Translations under genes and position numbers: made by a program
Source of the DNA: Deuterostichococcus epilithicus
Taxonomy: Eukaryota > Chlorophyta > Trebouxiophyceae > Prasiolales > Stichococcaceae
DNA: 64,000 nucleotides
Assembly: GCA_033439295.1 (NCBI GenBank)
Contig: JAVTLE010000016.1
Coordinates: forward strand, 310,001 to 374,000
Direction: 5' to 3'
The notes under the pieces: model-generated
Databases searched by the model: none
The model's input: only the letters and a program-made list of their open reading frames with translations
Told to the model about the DNA's origin: nothing
Shown here: positions 12,300-21,915 of the stretch, one piece after another
How positions within the stretch are numbered: position 1 is the first letter of the stretch
Layout: each line of letters starts with the position of its first letter

Positions 12300-12763
12300 C
12301 CTTGTGCGGGGTGGTGTCGCACCAGAGCCTGTGTCAGCATCAGCTGGAGGGCGGAGCTCGTTCTGAAGCACTGGATCAGATACCTTTTCCGTGTGCTGAC
12401 ACCGCGATCAGCCTGCTCAGAGGGAGGACTTGCCGATCGCGCCTGGCCCGAGACCCTGGACCTTCAGCATGCTGTATGTCAATCAATTTGAGGCCAGCGC
12501 AGAAGAGAAAATTCGCATCAGGCCCTAGGTCAACGTGCAGTCGTGTCAAAATCCTGCACGTGCAGGTATGTTGAGATCGGGCACGAAGAGATCAGGTCAC
12601 GTTCGAGCGGGCGGGGTTGTCTGATTTCCAGTCTTCCAACTCCTGGTCGTTCAGTAAGTAAGTCACGTTGCGCGATCATGAGAACAACGCTGCGCGATCA
12701 TGAGAACAACAACCTGGGCGGATGGCACAGCGCATGCCGTATCATGGTGGTGGCCGCGCTGTG
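12300..12763. promoter_or_regulatory. bZIP upstream region with 22-bp tandem repeat
   Basis: Between the bZIP start and the 3' end of the ZIP transporter (same strand). It should hold the bZIP promoter and the ZIP 3' UTR. The 20-mer TGCGCGATCATGAGAACAAC occurs twice in tandem at 12669-12688 and 12691-12710 (period 22). Confidence 0.45.
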
Positions 12764-15700
12764 TCACGCCCAGACGGCCAGGAGCGACATGGCACCTGCA
12801 CCGGCGAACAGCGCTACGTACGACGCCAGCTGCACCTGAGGGCCAGGACAGCACACCAGCGTTGGTCTTGGGGCATGCACAAACTGGTCGGACGTGCGCG
12901 TCATCGCTGGTTCCGCCGCAGGGGGCCTTGTCGCCCCAAGTCTGCAGCCGGCTCTGGAGGTCGGCTGCCTTAATTCGTAGCAATGCCAGGCTGTGCACGC
13001 TGGAGCTGCGCAACTTGGCGCAGGCCGCCCATGCGGTGTCAAAAGCCTCGCGCCAGTTCCCCTCAAGAAGGCAACCGAACACCGAGCTCAGCGCCCAGCC
13101 GCGACCACGTACCTTCGGCCCCGCCGACCGCATGCGGGCGCTGAAGAAGTCGATGGCTATGAGGTCCACCAGCGACATGTACAGCAGGATCCCCGCCGAG
13201 GCGCCATTGAAGGCGCCGTTGACGACCAACGCCGCCGGCGAGGAGGAGGAGTAGCCCCGCCGCAGCAGCAGCCCCGCAGCAACACCCGCCGGCGTGGTGG
13301 CGGCAAACGCGGCGCCGCGCGAGGCAAAGCCCCACCTGCGCATGTGCGATCGCGGCAGATGGTGTCAGAGCGAGGAGTCCGACGGCCTGGCGGAGGTGTA
13401 AAGGCCTGAACTACTGGAGTCGACGCAGCGTCCACAACGGGATTCGTTGCCACGGCGCTAGGACCGATAGGAGGGACCTTGTGCAGCCCACCAGACCGCC
13501 TGCAGGTCGGCCCGGCAGGTGCTGGCAGTCACAGCCTGAGCCTGTCATGGCACTTCCGACAGCAGCTCTCTTCGCCAAGGGCCGCGACCACCAGTGGCGG
13601 CGCCGATGGCGACTGCCTTGTCCCATCTTGGCGCAGACTGCACAAGGCTGCAAGCTTCCCATCGATGAGAGTCCCCCCACACCCTACTTCGCATGACCAA
13701 ACAGCAAGGGCGCACCTCTCGTGGCCGGCCTCAGCTAGGGCATTGCCGAGCGCAAAGCCCTCGAAGCTCTGGTGGAAGACGAGTGCAGCCGCCAGTGGCT
13801 TGGCGGCAGCGGGCGTCTCGCTGACGCCCAGCGCCACGCCTATCAGCACGCTGTGCAGCGCGATCCCCAGCTCCAGCACCTGCAGTTGATGTTGTGTAGT
13901 AGGAACGTATCAGTACGCAAGCGAGTACTTTGGCGGGCAGCCATCGTCCTGCTGACGCCCAGCGCCACTCTAATGCGGACGATGTGCAGTACCTGTTCCA
14001 GCTCCAGCACCTGCGGCGAGAGTGGAAGTGGGCTTTTGGCTGCATGTGGAGTGCAGCCAACTCTGCAGCCACATGCATGGGGTGGGCCCCTGCCGGGCTC
14101 GGGTTGCAGTTGCTCGGCGATATGTCAGGCAGTGCTGCGGCATTCCAGGGGCGCTTTCCCAGGGCACTGCCGAGGGGCAGCTGCCTTCCTTCAACAGCAC
14201 AAAGGCAACTCAGGCCACATCTTCGTGGATTTGAAGGTGCCAGATGTGGTTAGGGGGCTAGTGGTATGTGAACCCGTTTGAAGAACGCCTAAAGACACGA
14301 TGGGAAGGAACCCACCTGAGCCGTGGCAACCCGCCGCGCCTTGGCCCAGGCGGACGTGCCACTGCCGTCAGCTGCACTGCCGCCAGCCTCCAACTGCTAC
14401 CACACGAACTCAGTTTCACAGGTGTGATCACCATGACGATTGCTGGCACCTGACGTCTCGACAGGCTGCAGCTGCCTGCTCCGCCTGGCAAGCGGTGGGC
14501 AATGTAGCCACAGGGGGTCGACAGCCAACAGCGTGCACAGTAAAGGTTGAGCGGCACCACCCGGCTTGTGTTGCCAAGAATATGCACCTGTGCTGCAAGT
14601 GCACATGCAGAAAATGCAGGCCGCTAGACAGAGCAGCGTTCGGAGCCCAGTCTGCAGCAAATCCGCACATACCCGCTCCTGCCGTAGGAGCCCGCTGTGC
14701 GTGTGCGTCAGGTGCTTCCTGCTCGCGTTGCCAATCTCCGCCGATGGCCGCTGCAGGCTGTCGTGCAGCTCGGCGCTGCCCATGATGCCGTCCATCGCGC
14801 CATCTAAAACGTACTGTGACTCACTGGTGCTGCCCTGCAGAAGGGGCAAGCAGTGCATGGGAGCCTGTGGGAGCAAGAACGGCATGTGAGAGCGTGCACG
14901 ACAGCATGCCAGGCCCTGACACCACTGACAGCAAGGAGCGAAGTGCAAGGCCTGACAAGCTGCGACAGCCTGCCCGGGACAGAAGCTACTGCATTCCGCT
15001 GATCCCGGGGCGCGCTGGTCGGTCGCCGCGCTCATTGTCACAACGCCTGCTGATGCAGGTGGGTCGCGCACACGGCAGGGGCGCGGTGCCATCAACAGCG
15101 AGGAGGCATTCAAAAGGATCCTGGCGCTTAAGTGTGCATGGTCTGACACATACCAGCAGCAGTGGCTCCGTGGCAGAGATGTGCCGCTGGCCGCCCGTGC
15201 GGCCGTTGGCGTGGCCGCCGTCCAGAGGCGCCGCCGCCTCCGCTTCCGGCTTCCCACCGGCGCCGCCAAAGTACTGCCCCGCGACAAACTCGATGGCGTT
15301 GGTCAGCAGCGCCGCGGCCGTTGCAATGACGGACGCCCAGGGGAAGTCGGGCCACCCCAGGCATGGGTCCTGCACAGACCACGATTGGTGTGATGGTTGC
15401 AGCACCCTGCAGACCTCTGCTGAAGGCAGCCGGTGGGCAGCGTCACTGAATTGAAACTCGGGTGGAAGTGTTGGCTCCAGCCTGAAGCCAGCCGTGGCTG
15501 CAGTGGCATGGCAGAGTGGACGAGGTACTGAGCTGCTGCTTGCAGTGCGGGCCGGCATGAACTGCTGCGTTACCATGGCAACGCCTATTCTTGGCATGTT
15601 TGGATCTGAAGCATGAATGCATCCATGTTAATGTTACGGCCTGCCCGCTTCCCTGCTGCCACAGTTGGACCAGTGTAGTGGCGCCAAGGACAGACGGCAC

Positions 15701-16392
15701 CATGTGGCGCATGTCAGGGGCGCTCCTTAGGCATTCACAGCCGCAAATGAGGCGCCAATGATGACTCCACCAGGAGCAAGTCCAGGGACATAGCCTTGCA
15801 GGCGTAGACCCAGCCATGGTGGCCCACTGATGGTGGCCAATCATGACAGCCGCGGTGGCATGGCGGCAGGCCAGGTGGATTCATGCATGGCAAGGCTGAG
15901 CACGCACCGCCAGCGCATGCATGGCTGCCGGCAGCATGTGCACCAACCCCGTCGCCAGCACCACGCCGGCTGCGAAAGCCCGCCCCAGTGCAAATGCGGC
16001 CGAGCTGGCACCATCGCGCCTGCCCAAGAGCGGCAGCGCCACTCCTGCAGCATGAGAGCAACAACCCTTCACGCACGAGCCAAGCGCTTCATTGCCTAGA
16101 ATGCCCATGTCGCACAGACTGTCATGCGCTGCACATGCTGTGGACTGGATGTTTCCTCTGCCAGGGACCCACCTATGCTGCCGCCAATGAGAATGGCGAC
16201 CAGGCCGGCGATCGCCCATCGCTGCGCCTCTGCCGCGTCTGCAGCACGGCTGGCGGACGAGCCAGCACCTCCATTACCTCTGCCGCCGCCGCATGCCAGT
16301 GCTGCGGACTGCAGGCTGGACACTGCATCAAGTGCTGCGCCACCGGCTGAGGCGCTGGCTCCTGTGATAGCCGACAGCAGCACCCGGCGCAT
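12764..16392 (-). CDS. ZIP family zinc/iron transporter
   Basis: Divalent metal permease moving Zn or Fe into the cytoplasm. Eight exons close in phase to about 405 aa: 16173-16392, 15908-16044, 15154-15369, 14673-14834, 14316-14339, 13716-13879, 13113-13335, 12764-12835 (stop TGA). TM1 AIAGLVAILIGGSIGGV; TM2 FAAGVVLATGLVHMLP; TM3 around FPWASVIATAAALLTNAIEF; a short variable loop with HTHSGLLRQER; TM4 LELGIALHSVLIGVALGVSE and TM5 PLAAALVFHQSFEGFALG hold the metal-site His residues; the end is SLVDLIAIDFF and SYVALFAGAGAMSLLAVWA. Length and order match plant and algal ZIPs. The start ATG at 16392 gives a plausible exoplasmic N-terminus; an in-frame upstream ATG at 16530 is possible. The 24-nt fifth exon (ARRVATAQ) is inferred from phase and family fit and could extend upstream. 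Confidence 0.92.
13951..14010 (-). repeat. Echo of ZIP exon 13716-13879
   Basis: A 60-bp copy of the start of the TM4 exon, 131 bp upstream. It begins at a conserved acceptor (GCAG then GTGCTGGAGCTGG) and ends at GTGGCGCTGGGCGTCAGC, with many substitutions between. Where the exon reads LELGIALHSVLIGVALGVS the copy reads LELEQVLHIVRIRVALGVS, losing the transporter pattern. Confidence 0.8.
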
Positions 16393-16983
16393 GGCGCCGC
16401 CTAGGTGCTGGGCTATTCGCAGTTCTAGTCCACCGGCCAGTCTTTCTGCCGTCAAGTTGAGATGAGGCCGGTTGCGAAAGGTATATTGCGAGACGAAACT
16501 CGAGCGTCTGTCTGTCTTGGAAACAAACAAGCCGAGGGACTTTGCAGAGACGAACGCTCCGGCGCTTGATATTGGGTTGGGGCCGTCAGAAACTGAAAAT
16601 CATGCTATTCGACAGGTTGTAGCTATCCAGCGAAGCACGTTACTGTCACGCTTGCCGACGCATAGAAATTTGCCGAGGAGGATCCCAGCGACTCGGCAAG
16701 GATATCAACCCCCGAGCTCTACCAGGTCAGTGAACTGATCAGCCAGCGCTGCTCGGCTGCTGCTTGTATGCGGCCGCCGCAGACTGTTGCAGAGCGGAGT
16801 TGAAAGTTGAAAGTTTGACGCCGTCTGCGCCTGGAAGGGCGTCGGACGTGAACTTCGGAACGAGGGCCAAAGCTTTCCATCATCTATTCATTTCCCTTGA
16901 CGTGTGCACGTGCCGTTCGACGTCCTGCTTCCTGATGCTTGCACATCGATGCCGCACATGCTGCCTCAATCGCTATAAAGCGC
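16393..16983. promoter_or_regulatory. ZIP transporter upstream region
   Basis: About 590 bp between the ZIP start and the 3' end of the next minus-strand gene. It should contain the ZIP promoter, where metal-response elements might be expected. No feature recognised. Confidence 0.3.
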
Positions 16984-17493
16984 CTAAGTCATCAAGAGTA
17001 CTGCTCCCATCACTGAGGTGAGTGCCATCCACACCGCGCCGCTGACCGCCTTGTTCCTCGGCACGCCACTGTGCGCGGTTGACTTGGAGGGGCTGCTGGC
17101 TGCCGCAGCCGTCGTGGTATTGCCCTCCGAAGTCCTTTTCGTAGTATCCTGCTGCGATGCGTCGACGGCGGCATCGAGTGGACCCACCATGTTGGGAGAA
17201 AATGTGCCTGGACAGATCAGGACCGATCAGCGAGTTGAAAAAAAATCAGTTCAATCTTGTCGCCAGCCAATGCAGCGGCATACGTCAGCTGCTTGCGATT
17301 CACTCCTTTATCCCCACAGATTTTGCACGTTGATCGTACCTGGCCGGGAGCCTCCTGATGCACCGGCTGGCGTTATGCTGGCTTCGACCTGAGCGTCCAA
17401 GCTGCCCGCCGAATCGCTTGCAACGAATGAAAACACGCCCGCGCAGGCCACAAGCAATAGTAGCGCTACTGCACCTCGTCTGACAGCGACCAT
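16984..17493 (-). CDS. Small secreted Ser/Thr-rich protein with GPI-anchor-like tail
   Basis: Two exons, 17340-17493 and 16984-17207, join in phase 1 to a 125-aa protein. The ATG at 17493 is chosen because it starts a textbook signal peptide: MVAVRRG then ALLLLVACAGVFSFVAS. The middle is rich in Ser, Thr, Ala and Gln (TSEGNTTTAAAASSPSKSTA), fitting O- and N-glycosylation (NTT sequon). The end is a small-residue patch followed by a hydrophobic C-terminus (AVSGAVWMALTSVMGAVLLMT), as in GPI-attachment signals. No family recognised; it resembles short arabinogalactan-like surface peptides in layout only. The donor GTACGATC and acceptor CTGTCCAG are both good. Confidence 0.65.
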
Positions 17494-18287
17494 GCTGCCG
17501 ACAAACCGCCTTCCATGCAGACTTGTCACAAGCCGTGTGACGGCTGAGCATCGGTCTTGCATACATCCATCGCTTCAGCGTCAAACCAAGCAGTGCTCGG
17601 TCCGTCCGCTGCAGTTCCGTCAGGTGCGGGGTGCGCATAGCACTATCCAAGGTGTACTCAATGACGACAGCGTGGAGACATCTGTCGCAAAGTGCAGTGT
17701 CCACGATGCCCGAACGGTCCAGCTCATTGAACCACCCACTCGCTCGTCAGTCTGAGCGTCAGATAGTATTTGAGCCAATCCGAGACTTGCTATCGCGGAC
17801 CTCACTTTTCTGGCCGTTCAGGTTGGCTATCAGAGTGCATGCAGGCAGGAGCAGCCCGACAGTAATCTCCGCACAGCCTGGCATCTTGATCAAATTTGCC
17901 GGCGCAGACCTCGCCCGCTGATCAAGGAGTATCCACTCGACTTGCCTTCAGCACGATCGTCCAAGCAAACTGCCGCCGCCGCCGACTTTGACCGCCGTGC
18001 GTCAGCCAACGGCCACAATGCTGCAGTCGGGAGGCCGAGCAGTCAATGGCCCGGGAACAAAGCCCGCACTAAACTTCGATTCAGCTTTACGGCCCTGTCG
18101 TATGCCGGCACAGCCCTCTACATGGCACGCTGCTGCCGCACCCGAGCAACCATGGCGCCTGCAGCGGCTAGCAACCCACGAGGACAGCCGCTGCGGCCAG
18201 GCAGCTCTTCCAAACGCAGTGCCAGCGGTGCCAAAAGGCCTGGTGCATGCTCGACAAATCCGGCGCTCAAGGGCAACCACATCAGCC
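17494..18287. promoter_or_regulatory. Divergent intergenic region
   Basis: About 790 bp between the secreted-protein gene (-) and the plastid-protein gene (+), expected to hold both promoters. Open frames run through it (for example 17942-18298 +), but they lack similarity and precede the transit-peptide ATG. Confidence 0.35.
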
Positions 18288-21149
18288 ATGACATCTGAGC
18301 ACAGCGGCAAGCCAGCGGCAGCAGCGGCGCCGGTCGCTTGTGCACCGAGGAGGCGGGCCGTGCTTGCAGGCCTGGTGGCCGTCCCCCTGGGCGCAGTCAG
18401 TTGGCCTCAGGTCGGTTGCATCCTCACTAGACACCGTGGTTGCTGGCGGCTAGGAGCCTGGCTCGCTATGTATGATGCCGCACGCCGATGTTGCTGGCTG
18501 TACTGTGTTCGCAGTTGCTGTGGCTGCGAACTCGCAGTGGCATGCGGCCGCCCGCTTGCAAGGCACATCAAGTCAAGTGTTGCTGGAAGACCTACCACTC
18601 GTGATGATTCCAACCTCGATCACGTGCAGGCAGCCCGGGCAGGTGAGATCGCTCAGGACGGCATCCTTACGCTGCCGCTGCCGAGCATTTTGGACATCTT
18701 CTCTGGCGGCGCCTCGAAGCTGCCGCCGCCGGTGCGCTTCCCGCGCCGCGGGCTCAGCCAGCGCTTCGCGGTGCTGCTGATGCAGAGCTGCTACAGGGCT
18801 GCCGATGCCTTGGACTTCACGCCCATGGTGACTTCCTGACCTCTCCTTGTGTGACGCACTCGGCTGTGGCTGTCCACGTTGAGGTCTACTCGGATGCTGA
18901 GGCACAATAGATGGACAGTCGCAACCAGCAAGGGTCGCCTGCACCCATGGCTGCATCCCTTGAGGCGCAAAATCGCCGCAGCACGACGTTCGACGATGCG
19001 ACTCGGAGTTGCGACTCGGCCGACCCGGCCGACTGAATGACAAAGCACAGAAATTAAGCCTGCGCTGCCGCAGGACGACTTCCAGGTGCGTTTCTGGAAG
19101 CTGCGGCAGGCGGCATACGCAGACTATGTGCAGCTGCACTCCGGGCTCCAAATCCGGCAGGTACGTAGAGGAGGTCGACCGCTATGTCCGACGCCTGCAA
19201 GCCTGGCAGCCGCTGCTCTGCTTGCTGCCATCACCACGGGGCGCCCGCTGCTGCAGCTGGACAGCGCTGACGTGCATCTGAGAGTGTGGACGATGGCCCT
19301 GTCCTCTGGGGAGATGTTGCAGACATTCTTCACCATTTCAGACGCACAAAATTCCACAGGGCGACTTGGGCGACCCGCTGTACTTCGACTTCATCGCATT
19401 CTCGCAGTTTGCCGCCATCTCGGAGGGCATGGAGGCCGGCCGCCTGGAATTTGAGGTGTGTGTGTGTGGGTGGGGGGGGCTTNGTGAAAAACTGTGCACT
19501 CGTCTGATATGCGCCGCACGGCTTCCCACGCTTGATCCATCAGTTCTCTTGCGCGTGTCCTGACTGAGAATGGTACGCCCCGCCGATTTTCGTCTCGCCA
19601 AATATCCGCCGAGGCTGCTGATCCCTGCTGGACTCGAGCCAGCCGCTGCCTGGAGGCAGGGCCTCAGTCCGAGACCCTTGACAGCCTGTGCCTGATGCCT
19701 CATACGGACGCCTGCGAGCAGCATAGTGAAACATGCCCCGCAGGTCTGCATGGCACACCTCCAGCAGCGCTCCCCGAGCATGACTGACAGGCGGGTCGGC
19801 CCGCAGGAGTACTGTGAGGAGGTCAACCCTAAGCCCTAAACCCTGCAGGAGTACTGTGAGGACTGCGAGACGCGGTATCGCACCGTGCGGCGGGACCCGG
19901 CGCTGGCCGACAACCGCCTGCTTCCCCGCGCCTTTGAGGCGCGAGCCGGCGACCGCATTTACGCCGCGCTGCGCGACGGCTTCCCGCGCGCCGACCAGCA
20001 GGTGAGGCGCTGGTGGTATCCCTCTCGCAGGCGATGCTGCTGCCGTCGTCGCCGATGAGTATTGCTGCTGCCGCCGCATCCAGACATGCGCTGCGCCAGG
20101 CAGCGCTGGCTGTGGCAGTCGGCTCTGCTCATCTCCCTGTTTCGATGCTGGCGGTCTTGATGCCGGCGCACTGCTTGTAAGATCCAATAGCTTCAACCTC
20201 CAGGCCGGAGTCACAGCGCGCCGGTGTAACATCAGCCAGCATGCCCCAACACCTGTCCCGACCTTTGTATGCATGCAACTCCTGTCTGACATGGGATCCG
20301 ACAGGCATCCTGGCAGGGAGCCTGAAACGTCGTTCCTGCACAGGTGGAGCAGTTTGGCGGGCCGCAGCCTGCCGCCGCAGGCGCCAGCCTTGAGGCTTTG
20401 GCTGCCGGAGCGCGGGCAATCGTGGACATCTTCGTGTCCCGAGGCTTTGCCACGAAGGTGGCGCCCCTGCGCAGGCGCTTGCCGAACCACGCAAGGCAAC
20501 ACCGTGTCCGAGCGGCAGTGGTGCAATGCAATTCTTGCAGCAGGAGGACCGGCATCGAATGTCAGGCATCAACCGTCAGAGTCGCCCGGGTACTGAAACC
20601 TGCCCCATGCGGCGACACCCCCCACCCCCCCGCGGGCTGACCACGCTTCCGCAGAATGCAGGCGGGCTTTCAAGGCCAGCCGTTCTCCGTTTAGATGGTT
20701 TTGATCTCGCATCTGTCGACATATGCAGGGCGCGGTTACGGATGTGCGGCCGGCCGGCGCTGGCGGCAGCAGTGGCAGCTTCGCCGTGCGTTTGGATGCG
20801 CCTGCAAACCTATGGGGTGCGCAAACCCCTTTCCAGACTTGTCGTGACCATGATTCAAAGGGGTTGGCCCATCTTTTGAGTGTACCTGTCCTAATTGCAC
20901 TAGCCTGGCGGGAGTTCAATCTGCACTGGCCAGTTCAAACCACCTTGATGTTGGCGGCTTGACCCAGAACCCTGCAATCGTGATACGACTGCAGGCACAG
21001 CGGCGCTGGTCGCCCGCCGCGCCAGCATCGCCAACGCCTACGATGCGATGGCAGTGGGCGGCTTCCTGCGGGCCAGCGGCGTGAAGGGCGCCTCATACAC
21101 CTTCAGCCGCAGCGATGCCGCCACCGAGACGCGGTGGACGTTGCGCTAG
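18288..21149 (+). CDS. Conserved plastid protein of unknown function
   Basis: Eight exons close exactly in phase to 328 aa: 18288-18410, 18657-18827, 19074-19160, 19360-19455, 19849-20001, 20344-20457, 20729-20816, 20995-21149 (TAG). The N-terminus looks like a chloroplast transit/thylakoid signal (CAPRRRAVLAGLVAVPLGA). Conserved-looking blocks follow: RRGLSQRFAVLLMQSCYRAA, FWKLRQAAYADYVQLHSG, GDLGDPLYFDFIAFSQFAAI, EYCEDCETRYRTVRRDPAL, ARAGDRIYAALRDGFPRA, ARRASIANAYDAMAVGGFLR. From memory this pattern belongs to a family shared by green algae and land plants with no assigned biochemical role; I cannot confirm that here. The EYCEDC and RYRTVRRDP block suggests a structural rather than an obvious catalytic site. 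Intron 4 contains the telomere-like insertion at 19803-19862. Confidence 0.8.
19803..19862. repeat. Telomere-like tract bracketed by 18-bp direct repeat at a splice acceptor
   Basis: GCAGGAGTACTGTGAGGA occurs at 19803-19820 and again, identical, at 19845-19862. Between them are 24 bp containing CCCTAAGCCCTAAACCCT. The second copy is the real acceptor and first codons of exon 5 of the plastid-protein gene; the first is an upstream duplicate that keeps the AG. Confidence 0.85.
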
Positions 21150-21915
21150 CCGTTTCTCGCTGGGAAGGGGGCTCCCCAGTGGGAATGGGGCGCCGCGCTG
21201 CAGCAGAGTGACAACCTCGTGCGCTGGATGTCAGTAGCAGGGCACTGCAGTACTCAGAGGGACGCCATGGGATGATGTAGGACGGCAACCGTACATTCAC
21301 TTGACATTTCGGAGTGCATTCATTCGTCACTGCCACATTGTTTGCAGGTCTCTTTAGACTGATATGTTCTTTGCTTACCAGAACAGTCGTAATGAATATT
21401 GAGGCGCATATTGAGGCGTCCGTTCACACTGACCTTCCGTCTGCCAGATGGTCTTTTGATGTGAGAATGGCGCCAGCCGCAATAGTTAGGTGGCGCTTCA
21501 GGTGCCTGGACAACAGCCACAGTCAAGCACCACAGCCGGGCTGGTGATCCGGGTACAGGTTTGGCGTTCTCATCCCCGATCATCAGCTTCTTCGGTGGCA
21601 AGGGCAGTGCGCCCATCAGCACCGTGGGCGCTCATGCGGGTACCGACAGGCTTCATCAGGCTTCTGTTGCAAACTGTCGGCAGGGCAGGACACACACCCT
21701 CAGACCTGAAACCCGGTCACGGGTCCTTGCTCTAAGCCGGGCACCGCCAAGTAATCACCGGGCGTTCATGCGTTCAGCGGCTGCGCCGCCGCCAGTTTGC
21801 GCGGCACCAGCCTGCGCGTGCTACGGGCCGCCGGGCACTCTCCCTCGTTACTCTTTGCACCAGGAGCTGAGCAGCCCTTGGCTGCGACTTCTATGTGTTG
21901 GGCGGCTGTTCACTG
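21150..21915. other. Convergent intergenic region
   Basis: About 770 bp between the 3' ends of the plastid-protein gene and ISY1. It holds both 3' UTRs. AT content rises around 21300-21430. Nothing else recognised. Confidence 0.35.
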
